Assembly (NCBI GenBank): GCA_934097255.1
Contig: CAKONT010000035.1
Location: 1 to 9,321 of the forward strand
DNA: 9,321 bases
Reading direction: 5' to 3'
From: an uncultured Bacilli bacterium
GTDB lineage: Bacteria > Bacillota_I > Bacilli_A > RF39 > UBA660
Shown: one piece after another, positions 1-6,246 of the stretch
Position numbering within the stretch: position 1 is the first letter of the stretch
Layout: every line of letters starts with the position of its first letter
Position numbers and translations under genes: made by a program
The notes under the pieces: generated by a model
Told to the model about the DNA's origin: nothing
Seen by the model: only the letters and a program-made list of their open reading frames with translations
Databases searched by the model: none

Positions 1-107
1 GATAAATACCTTCCTAAAAAAAGCCATACTACTCCAAGTAATAAAAAACTGATAAAAAAAACAATAAAATATCTTATAATATGATTTTGTTTTTTTTCTT
101 TCATCAT
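1..107 (-). CDS. N-terminal fragment of an unidentified membrane protein
   Basis: A reading frame starts at ATG (105-107) and stays open to the window edge, giving 35 full codons. The peptide begins with a short charged stretch (MMKEKKQNH) and continues into one strongly hydrophobic segment (about residues 14-33, FIVFFISFLLLGVVWLFLGR). This is the shape of a signal anchor or first membrane helix with the N-terminus in the cytoplasm. A GGAGG site at 117-121 lies 9 nt before the first ATG and 12 nt before a second in-frame ATG at 102-104, so I prefer the first. The gene starts 14 bp after the stop of the Abi_2 gene, and I see no terminator between them, so the two are probably co-transcribed. 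The family cannot be recognised from 35 residues. A LytR-CpsA-Psr-type or other single-pass envelope protein would fit, but so would many others. Confidence 0.6.
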   Translation of the reverse strand, partial: MMKEKKQNHIIRYFIVFFISFLLLGVVWLFLGRYL

Positions 108-121
108 TTATATAAACCTCC

Positions 122-1057
122 CTATTTATTAAATTTTATAAGATCTTCCCAATTTACAGGAATCCCCATTCTATCAAGTATTTTTGTAATATTAATACTT
201 TTAATATTTTTACCTAAGTTACTTAAATACCTCTTAAATTCAACTGTAAACAATACAAATTCATCATTTGTTAACAATTCTTTAAAGATAATAAATACAA
301 CAAATAAATCATTTTTACCATAGATATATTCATTATTCATAATTGGAATATTTAATAGTCTATGATATTTGCTATCTTGTATTATTTTATTACTTTTATT
401 ATCATAAACTATATTTTCATGAGCGCATAAATTTCTATAATTTGCAAGAATATTTAAGTAATTAGAAAAATCATCTATATCAAGATTATAATTATCAACA
501 ATTTCATATTGTTCTTCTTTATTTAAAATGGTAAAAAATTCTGAAATTATTCCAAAAGACAATACCTTTACTGCAACCCAAAATGGAATATAACCATATT
601 TATTATTGTAATGTAAAGTTGCTGAGTGAGATGATACATTATTTTGAATTTGTCTTTTCATTTTATTTAGTAAATCATTAACTTGTCCTCTTTTTTCAGG
701 ATTACTATTATAATTTTTAGGATTTAAATAATCCTTCTCACGATAACCATATTTTAAAGAAAGATTATATGATATAACTGATTTAATATTATTTTCTATA
801 ATTAAAATATTTTTAAATAAAAGATTTCTTAAATTTCTATCAAATAAAAATAAACTATATACTTCTTCAAATGTTGTATTATTTATATATACTCTATTTT
901 CCATTGATTTTAAAAATGGAAAACGATAACCATGCAAAAAAAAGTAACTTTCTTTAAAAAGTATTTTCTTTGCATATTCGGGATCATTTATAATTAATCC
1001 CCTTTCTTTTAACATATTTATTTGTTCATCTAACGTTTTAAAAACCTTTTTATCCAT
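122..1057 (-). CDS. Abi_2 family (AbiD/AbiF-like) HEPN-domain protein
   Basis: A 311-residue protein of the Abi_2 family, whose founding members are lactococcal abortive-infection proteins that stop phage growth. These proteins carry a HEPN-like fold and are thought to act on RNA. Family landmarks visible here are the segment DRNLRNLLFKNILIIE (73-88), the block PFWVAVKVLSFG (158-169), and the HEPN R-x4-H motif RNLCAH (R208, H213) followed by E214 and N215. The C-terminus ends with a family-like GIPVNWEDL near residues 298-306. There is no signal peptide or membrane segment, so it should be cytoplasmic. The length is normal and the putative catalytic pair is intact, so the gene looks functional. 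It has its own promoter, lies behind the terminator of the ABC exporter genes, and is followed closely by a membrane-protein gene. The ribosome site (AGG around 1067-1069) is weak. The exact subfamily (AbiD or AbiF) and any antiphage activity are inference. Confidence 0.87.
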   Translation of the reverse strand: MDKKVFKTLDEQINMLKERGLIINDPEYAKKILFKESYFFLHGYRFPFLKSMENRVYINNTTFEEVYSLFLFDRNLRNLLFKNILIIENNIKSVISYNLSLKYGYREKDYLNPKNYNSNPEKRGQVNDLLNKMKRQIQNNVSSHSATLHYNNKYGYIPFWVAVKVLSFGIISEFFTILNKEEQYEIVDNYNLDIDDFSNYLNILANYRNLCAHENIVYDNKSNKIIQDSKYHRLLNIPIMNNEYIYGKNDLFVVFIIFKELLTNDEFVLFTVEFKRYLSNLGKNIKSINITKILDRMGIPVNWEDLIKFNK

Positions 1058-1081
1058 ACTTTCTTACCTATCCTACGTATA

Positions 1082-1110
1082 ATTATAACACTAATAATTT
1101 TTTTTTGAAA
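1082..1110 (-). promoter_or_regulatory. Extended -10 promoter of the Abi_2 gene
   Basis: On the minus strand a perfect TATAAT (1082-1087) is preceded by TG plus one base (TGTTATAAT, 1082-1090), an extended -10 element. The hexamer 17 bp upstream (TTTCAA, 1105-1110) matches TTGACA poorly, as is usual for extended -10 promoters. Transcription would begin near 1075 and leave a leader of about 18 nt. The spacer and -35 area lie in a perfect T7G-AAA-CA7 palindrome (1100-1118). Confidence 0.6.
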
Positions 1111-1121
1111 CAAAAAAATCT

Positions 1122-1157
1122 TGTGAAATAATGTGAGAAAATAAAAATATTATGTGA
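1122..1157 (-). repeat. Three TCACA repeats upstream of the Abi_2 promoter
   Basis: Three identical TCACA pentamers occur on the minus strand at 1153-1157, 1132-1136 and 1122-1126. Two are extended as TCACATAAT and TCACATTAT. Their spacings are 21 bp and 10 bp, so all three fall on roughly the same face of the helix, just upstream of the -35 region. This geometry suggests a protein-binding site, but the pentamer is short and the region AT-rich, so chance is possible. Confidence 0.35.
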
Positions 1158-1170
1158 TTTTTCTGATATT

Positions 1171-1205
1171 AAAAAAATTGATGAATTCTTTTCACCAATT
1201 TTTTT
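1171..1205 (-). terminator. Intrinsic terminator after the ABC exporter genes
   Basis: A 15-bp inverted repeat pairs 1191-1205 with 1171-1185 around a 5-nt loop (1186-1190), with one G-U pair. Read on the minus strand, the 3' arm ends in seven T residues. It starts immediately after the stop codon of the second exporter subunit (1206-1208) and separates that operon from the Abi_2 gene. Confidence 0.85.
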
Positions 1206-2996
1206 TTATTCTTCTTCACTAAACATACCAGTATACATTTCGTAGTACATACCCTTTTTGTTTAGTAATTCTTCATGTTTTCCTTCTTCAACAATTTTAC
1301 CATCATTAATAACTAATATCTTATCAGCATTTTTTATTGTCGATAATCTATGTGCTATGACAAAACTTGTTCTTCCTTTCATCAAACTTTCCATTGCTTC
1401 TTGGATTTTTACTTCTGTTCTTGTATCTACATTACTTGTTGCTTCATCTAAAATTATTATTTTAGGATTATTTAAAATTACTCTTGCAATGTTTAAAAGT
1501 TGTCTTTGTCCAACGGAAATATTAGATGAACCTTCATTTAAAACGGTATTATATTTATCTGGCAATTTTTCGATAAATGCGTGAGCATTAGCAATTTTTG
1601 CAGCTGATATAACTTCTTCATCTGTCGCATCAAGTTTTCCATAACGAATATTTTCCATAATAGTATTCGAAAATAAAACTGTATCTTGTAAAACTATACC
1701 TAAATTTTCTCTTAGAGAATAAAAATTAACATCTTTAATATTATTACCATCAATTGTTATTTCTCCTTTGGTAACATCATAAAATCTAGTTAAAAGATTT
1801 ATAATTGTTGTTTTACCTGCGCCTGTTGGACCTACTAAAGCGATAGTTTGTCCAGGTGTTGCTTTAATATTAATATCATGAAGTATTTCTTTTTTATCGT
1901 AACCAAACGATACATGTTTGAATTCGACAAGTCCTTTTACATCATTTAAGGCTTTTTTATTAATTGAATCAGCAAACTCAACTTCTTCATCAATTATTTC
2001 AAACATACGCTCTGCTCCTGCTAAAGCTTGTTGAATTGTTGGTATTTGCTGAGACATTTCAGTAATTGGATATGTATATTGACCAGCAAACTTAGTAAAG
2101 GCGACAATACTACCAATAGAGATTTTTCCTTTAATCGCAAATAAACCTGCTAAAACATAAGTAACAGCATTAGATAAATTTGCAATCGAACCCATAACTG
2201 GCATAATAACACCACCGTATGCTTGAGCCTTAAATCCTTCTTTTCTTAACTTTTTATTATATTCATCAAACTTTTCTAAAGTTTCATCTTCACGATTAAA
2301 CGCTTTTATTACTTTTTGTCCGGAAATATACTCATCGATAAATCCATTCAATTCACCTAAGCATTTTTGTTGAACGACATATTGTTTTTTAGTATGATCT
2401 GTAATTATTTTACTTACCAAAATAACAACAGGAATCGTAACAAAACTAATAATAGTTAGTTGTTTATTTATTGTAAACATAACAATTAAAGCAATAATGA
2501 TATTTAAAGTAGAAGAGACAATATTATCTAGACATGTATTAAGAGCCATTGTCACATTATCTAAATCATTTGTAATTCTACTCATCAATTCGCCATGTTC
2601 ATGCTTATCAAAAAACTTTACTGGCAATTTTTCTATTTTATCAAATAAATCTTGTCTCATATCTTTAACAGTATAAGATGCTACTTTAGCCATTGTTTTA
2701 TATTGAAAATATGTAAAAATAGAACCTAAAATAGCAGAACATGTCAAATAAATAAGTTGTGTGATAAGTCCATTAAAATAATCACTATTTTTAGGATTTT
2801 CTATCATTGGAACTATATAATCATCAATAATAGGAGATAACATAAAAGAACTAATAGTTGAAAATAAAATAGATAAAACGATGAAAACAAACACTAATAT
2901 AAGTTGTACTTTATACTTTTTCAAATAACCCCATGTTCTTTTTAATGTTTTGTTCATATCTTTTACTTTATCAGAGGTAAACTTTGTTTTAGGCAT
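1206..2996 (-). CDS. Heterodimeric ABC exporter, subunit with the catalytic ATP site
   Basis: A 596-residue half-transporter: about six membrane helices (roughly residues 30-310), then a nucleotide-binding domain. Visible motifs are Walker A GPTGAGKTT (389-397), Q-loop Q437, Walker B IIILDE with catalytic E518, D-loop SNVD (521-524) and H-loop H549. The signature is ISVGQ (493-497) instead of LSGGQ. In heterodimeric exporters such as TM287/288, LmrCD and BmrCD, the subunit with the intact Walker B Glu and His carries an altered signature, and its partner supplies the canonical one. That is exactly the pattern with the neighbouring gene. The substrate cannot be read from sequence; drugs, lipids or peptides are all possible. 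The start is supported by AAAGGAGGT (3005-3013), 8 nt upstream and inside the end of the partner gene. The two genes overlap by 8 bp (ATGCCTAA), which suggests coupled translation and equal amounts. Confidence 0.93.
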   Translation of the reverse strand: MPKTKFTSDKVKDMNKTLKRTWGYLKKYKVQLILVFVFIVLSILFSTISSFMLSPIIDDYIVPMIENPKNSDYFNGLITQLIYLTCSAILGSIFTYFQYKTMAKVASYTVKDMRQDLFDKIEKLPVKFFDKHEHGELMSRITNDLDNVTMALNTCLDNIVSSTLNIIIALIVMFTINKQLTIISFVTIPVVILVSKIITDHTKKQYVVQQKCLGELNGFIDEYISGQKVIKAFNREDETLEKFDEYNKKLRKEGFKAQAYGGVIMPVMGSIANLSNAVTYVLAGLFAIKGKISIGSIVAFTKFAGQYTYPITEMSQQIPTIQQALAGAERMFEIIDEEVEFADSINKKALNDVKGLVEFKHVSFGYDKKEILHDINIKATPGQTIALVGPTGAGKTTIINLLTRFYDVTKGEITIDGNNIKDVNFYSLRENLGIVLQDTVLFSNTIMENIRYGKLDATDEEVISAAKIANAHAFIEKLPDKYNTVLNEGSSNISVGQRQLLNIARVILNNPKIIILDEATSNVDTRTEVKIQEAMESLMKGRTSFVIAHRLSTIKNADKILVINDGKIVEEGKHEELLNKKGMYYEMYTGMFSEEE

Positions 2997-4713
2997 CTAA
3001 AACCACCTCCTTTTGTGATTCATTTATTTCTTGATAAATTTTATTATTTTTTAATAATTCTTTATGAGAACCTATTCCATTTATTGTCCCATTTTCCATA
3101 ACTAATACATAATCAGCATTCTTACAACTACTAACTCTTTGAGTAATTATAAAAATAGTTGTATTTTTATAATATTTTCTTAAAGCTTGTGATAATTTCT
3201 TTTCTGTTGTTGCATCAAGAGCACTAACACTATCATCAAGTATTAATATCTTTGGATTTTTCAATAAAGCCCTTGCAATACATAATCTTTGTTTTTGACC
3301 TCCTGAGAAATTACTTCCTTTTTGTTCTACTTTTGAATCATATTTATCAGGTAAACTTTCAATAAAATCATCTATTTGTGCAACTTCACAAGCCTTTTTT
3401 ATTTCTTCTTTTGTAGCATTATTATTTCCCCATCTTAAATTTTCATTTATGGTTCCTTTAAACAATCTATTTTCTTGTAATACCATTCCAATACCATCAC
3501 GTAATTTTTCTAAGTTATATTTTTTAACATCAATTCCGTCAATTTTAACATAACCTTCTTTTACATCATAAAATCTAGGTAACAAATTAACAATTGTCGA
3601 TTTACCACTTCCTGTTGATCCAATTATAGCAACAACGTCTCCTTGATTTACTGAGAATTTTATATTATTTAATACAATATCAGATGGTGTATCTTTAAAT
3701 ATAAACTTTTTAACATTGAACTCGATATTACCTTTTGTTATTTCATAAGAAGTATCATTGTCTTTAATATCAATTTTTTCATTTAATACTTCTAAAACTC
3801 TTTTTGAAGATACTTGTGCTCTGGCAAAATTAATAAATACCATTGCCATCATAACAATTGCTGATAATGTTCTTACTATATACATAATTAGTGAAGATAA
3901 ACTACCAACTAAAATATTACCATTAATAGCTTCTTTTGAACCAAAGTATAAAACAAATACTATTGCTATTTGTAATATTAAATTAATAATTGGCATCATT
4001 AAAACAATCTTGCCATAACTTTCAACAGAAACATCTCTTAGTTTTGTATTTGCTTTATTAAATCTTTTTCTTTCAAAATCTTCTCTAACAAATGACTTTA
4101 TAACTCTAACACCGGATAAATTTTCTTTTATAACTTGATTAACATTATCAATTCCCTTTTGTACTTTTAAAAATAATGGTGCTGCTTTTTTCATAAGAAT
4201 TAAGATAATTATAAATAAAAGTGGTATTAAAAAAACTAATATTAATGTCAACTTTTTACTTAAAATTAAACACATAATAATTCCTGCAAAAAACATAATT
4301 GGAGCTCGAACAACTATTCTAAGTGTCATTTGATACAATTGAGTTAAAACTTGAACATCGTTTGTAACTCTTGTTATCAAACTAGAAGTTTTATATTTAT
4401 TAATGTTATAAAATGAGAATTCTTGTATTTTCTTCATTAAATCTTTTCTCAAATTATAAGAAAAACCGTATGATGCTTTAGCACTAAAATACATACATAA
4501 AAAACCAGATACCATTTGGACTAAAGCAAATATGGCCATAATAATACCCATTTTAATGATATAATTCATATCGTTATTTGAAATACCAACATCAATTATT
4601 TTTGACATCAAAAGGGGTTGAACAATGCTTCCTAAAACATCAAATATCATAAGAATAGGAGAAATAATTGTTGCAAAAACATTGCCCTTTATATATTTTA
4701 AATATTGTTTCAT
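2989..4713 (-). CDS. Heterodimeric ABC exporter, subunit with the degenerate ATP site
   Basis: A 574-residue half-transporter with an N-terminal membrane domain (helices spread over about residues 10-300) and a C-terminal ATPase domain. Walker A is GSTGSGKST (365-373), the Q-loop residue is Q413 and the signature is a canonical FSGGQ (469-473). The Walker B motif reads ILILDD, so D494 replaces the catalytic glutamate, and the H-loop reads ITQR, with Q525 replacing histidine. These are the changes known in the degenerate-site subunit of heterodimeric exporters (TM287, LmrC and BmrC types), so the protein should work as a dimer with the product of the next gene rather than alone. It is the first gene of its operon. 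The start is fixed by a strong AAAGGAGG site (around 4719-4727) a few bases before ATG. It is most likely an efflux pump in the cytoplasmic membrane; the cargo is unknown. Confidence 0.93.
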   Translation of the reverse strand: MKQYLKYIKGNVFATIISPILMIFDVLGSIVQPLLMSKIIDVGISNNDMNYIIKMGIIMAIFALVQMVSGFLCMYFSAKASYGFSYNLRKDLMKKIQEFSFYNINKYKTSSLITRVTNDVQVLTQLYQMTLRIVVRAPIMFFAGIIMCLILSKKLTLILVFLIPLLFIIILILMKKAAPLFLKVQKGIDNVNQVIKENLSGVRVIKSFVREDFERKRFNKANTKLRDVSVESYGKIVLMMPIINLILQIAIVFVLYFGSKEAINGNILVGSLSSLIMYIVRTLSAIVMMAMVFINFARAQVSSKRVLEVLNEKIDIKDNDTSYEITKGNIEFNVKKFIFKDTPSDIVLNNIKFSVNQGDVVAIIGSTGSGKSTIVNLLPRFYDVKEGYVKIDGIDVKKYNLEKLRDGIGMVLQENRLFKGTINENLRWGNNNATKEEIKKACEVAQIDDFIESLPDKYDSKVEQKGSNFSGGQKQRLCIARALLKNPKILILDDSVSALDATTEKKLSQALRKYYKNTTIFIITQRVSSCKNADYVLVMENGTINGIGSHKELLKNNKIYQEINESQKEVVLDA

Positions 4714-4760
4714 CTAAATCCTCCTTTTTTTATATACTAATTAACAAACGGACTTCATGT

Positions 4761-4788
4761 ATTATATCACACAAATTAAAAAAAGTTT
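4761..4788 (-). promoter_or_regulatory. Extended -10 promoter of the ABC exporter operon
   Basis: On the minus strand TGATATAAT (4761-4769) combines a perfect TATAAT (4761-4766) with the TG of an extended -10 element. The -35 hexamer at about 17 bp (AAACTT, 4784-4789) is poor and lies inside the cdaR terminator. The predicted start near 4754 gives a leader of about 40 nt with no obvious riboswitch-like structure. Confidence 0.6.
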
Positions 4789-4805
4789 ATCTAAAAACTT
4801 TTTTT
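4778..4805 (-). terminator. Intrinsic terminator after cdaR
   Basis: An 11-bp perfect inverted repeat pairs 4795-4805 with 4778-4788 around a 6-nt loop. On the minus strand the 3' arm ends in seven T residues. It begins one base after the cdaR stop codon (TAG, 4807-4809). Only one G-C pair is present, so the hairpin is weak by textbook standards, but it matches the other terminators in the window. Confidence 0.7.
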
Positions 4806-4806
4806 A

Positions 4807-6246
4807 CTACGATTTACTAACTATTATTTTTACTTTGTTAGTTTGTGATGTATACGTTGCTTTGTTATCTTCACCTTTTACCAAAACCTTAACGGAATAC
4901 TCACCAAGTGCTGTTATATCTTTTAAATCAACATAAGCTTCGATATTGTCCTTTGAAATATTTTTTAAATTGTTTTCAGTACCTTTTACCTTAACAGTTA
5001 CAACACTATCATTTTTTGTTGCTGCTTGAGCTTTATAACCACTAGGTAAGTTTTTAGTTTGAATTGCAACATTTTCTATTGTTTTTTCGATAACATCACC
5101 AAACGTTACTTTTACAACAACAGATGAAGCACTCATTTCTTTTACTCCACTTGGTTTTGATATATTAACATTAAATTCCGTATCTTTAGAAACATTAGTA
5201 ACATCTAATTTTACTGGAATATAACTAATTTTTTCTAAGTCTTCTTTATTACCATAAATAGTAACTTTATTAGTTGACAATGTAACATTTTCAATTGCTT
5301 TACCAAACGATGTTATTTCCTTATCTTTGCTAACTTCAAACTCAACTCTAAGAGGTACTTCTTTACTTGGTGAAGAAATAACAAGCGTCGCATCTATTTT
5401 TCCTGGAACAATTTCAACGTCAACTGGATTATTTTCTTCATCATAAGCATAAAGAGGAACATCTTTTAAAGTAGTTGTAACACTACCTGTTGCATTTAAA
5501 GTATCAGAATTAATTACAATATCTTTACAATTAATAAGAGCTTTAACATTTGCAACTTTTTCTAATTTATACTTTGCTCCCTTAATATAAACATCATCCA
5601 TACTAAATGATATATCAGAAATAGTATATTTAGAATCTAATTTATTTTCAAATAAAACTTCTTCTTTTACCTTTCTTGATTCAGATAATTTTTCATAAAT
5701 TACAACAGTAACCGTTGATGGATCAAGTTTGTAAGTAACAGACGAAACAGATCCATTATACTTAAGTTTAATCTCATGAGAACCAGGTTTAAGTCCTCTA
5801 AGATCTGCTACAATCTCATCGTTTGGATATTGTTTTGCAAGATAAAGGTCTGATCTTCTACCAATCATTGTAATATCAACAGTATTAGGTAATCCTTCAA
5901 CAACATAATCTTGCTCATTATACAAAACGTTAATTTTTTGATTATAGATAATATCTGCTGAACTATTTATTGATGTATTAGTAGTATTTCCTATTACTAC
6001 AAATGCAACAAAAGCAAGAATTAATGAAAAAACAATTAAAAATGATTTATTATTTAATAATCTATCAATTGGTCTACTTGTAAAATTAGACGCTTTACTA
6101 ACTTTTAAAATTAATTTACTAATAGGAGTAACAATTATTTTATCAATTAATTTGAAAATAGATTCAAAAAAACGATAAATTGGTCTTCCAATCATTTTTA
6201 ATAACTTATAATCATGCTTTTTAGAGGCTTTCTTTTTCTTACTCAT
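4807..6246 (-). CDS. cdaR: CdaR, YbbR-domain regulator of the c-di-AMP synthase
   Basis: A 479-residue membrane-anchored protein. A basic cytoplasmic N-terminal part (1-68, opening MSKKKKASKKHDY) is followed by one transmembrane helix (about 69-85, FLIVFSLILAFVAFVVI) and a long extracytoplasmic part. That part is made of roughly four YbbR-like repeats (about 107-185, 194-290, 295-382 and 389-476), seen in recurring strands such as KVTIYGNKEDLEKI and VVTVKVKGTENNLKNI. CdaR proteins bind and modulate the cyclase CdaA at the membrane, and the adjacent cdaA gene supports this role. The start is placed at 6246 because AGGAGGT (6252-6258) lies 5 nt upstream; a more distal in-frame ATG at 6280-6282 has no ribosome site. 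The start overlaps the cdaA stop as ATGAGTAA (8 bp), implying translational coupling. The N-terminal extension is longer than in B. subtilis CdaR. No glmM follows, unlike the classic operon. Confidence 0.9.
   Translation of the reverse strand: MSKKKKASKKHDYKLLKMIGRPIYRFFESIFKLIDKIIVTPISKLILKVSKASNFTSRPIDRLLNNKSFLIVFSLILAFVAFVVIGNTTNTSINSSADIIYNQKINVLYNEQDYVVEGLPNTVDITMIGRRSDLYLAKQYPNDEIVADLRGLKPGSHEIKLKYNGSVSSVTYKLDPSTVTVVIYEKLSESRKVKEEVLFENKLDSKYTISDISFSMDDVYIKGAKYKLEKVANVKALINCKDIVINSDTLNATGSVTTTLKDVPLYAYDEENNPVDVEIVPGKIDATLVISSPSKEVPLRVEFEVSKDKEITSFGKAIENVTLSTNKVTIYGNKEDLEKISYIPVKLDVTNVSKDTEFNVNISKPSGVKEMSASSVVVKVTFGDVIEKTIENVAIQTKNLPSGYKAQAATKNDSVVTVKVKGTENNLKNISKDNIEAYVDLKDITALGEYSVKVLVKGEDNKATYTSQTNKVKIIVSKS

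Noticed and set aside
81..323. Plus-strand open frame of 80 codons opposite the end of the Abi_2 gene
   Set aside because: It lies antisense to the well-supported Abi_2 gene and the adjoining membrane-protein start, has no convincing ribosome site, and has the low-complexity composition expected from reading AT-rich DNA backwards.
1058..1170. A structured small RNA partner for the Abi_2 protein in the gap upstream of it
   Set aside because: I looked for stems and a promoter-terminator pair on both strands. Only the T7/A7 palindrome and the TCACA direct repeats appear, with no convincing folded RNA. Covariance across homologues could reopen this.
1258..1584. Plus-strand open frame of 108 codons inside the exporter ATPase domain
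   Set aside because: It is fully antisense to conserved ATPase motifs of the exporter gene, with no family resemblance.
3758..4018. Plus-strand open frame of 86 codons inside the first exporter gene
   Set aside because: It is antisense to a membrane-domain region. Its hydrophobic appearance comes from the complement of the real gene.
4714..4806. A riboswitch or T-box in the exporter leader
   Set aside because: The leader is only about 40 nt after the promoter, with no stem-loop or conserved aptamer motif visible.
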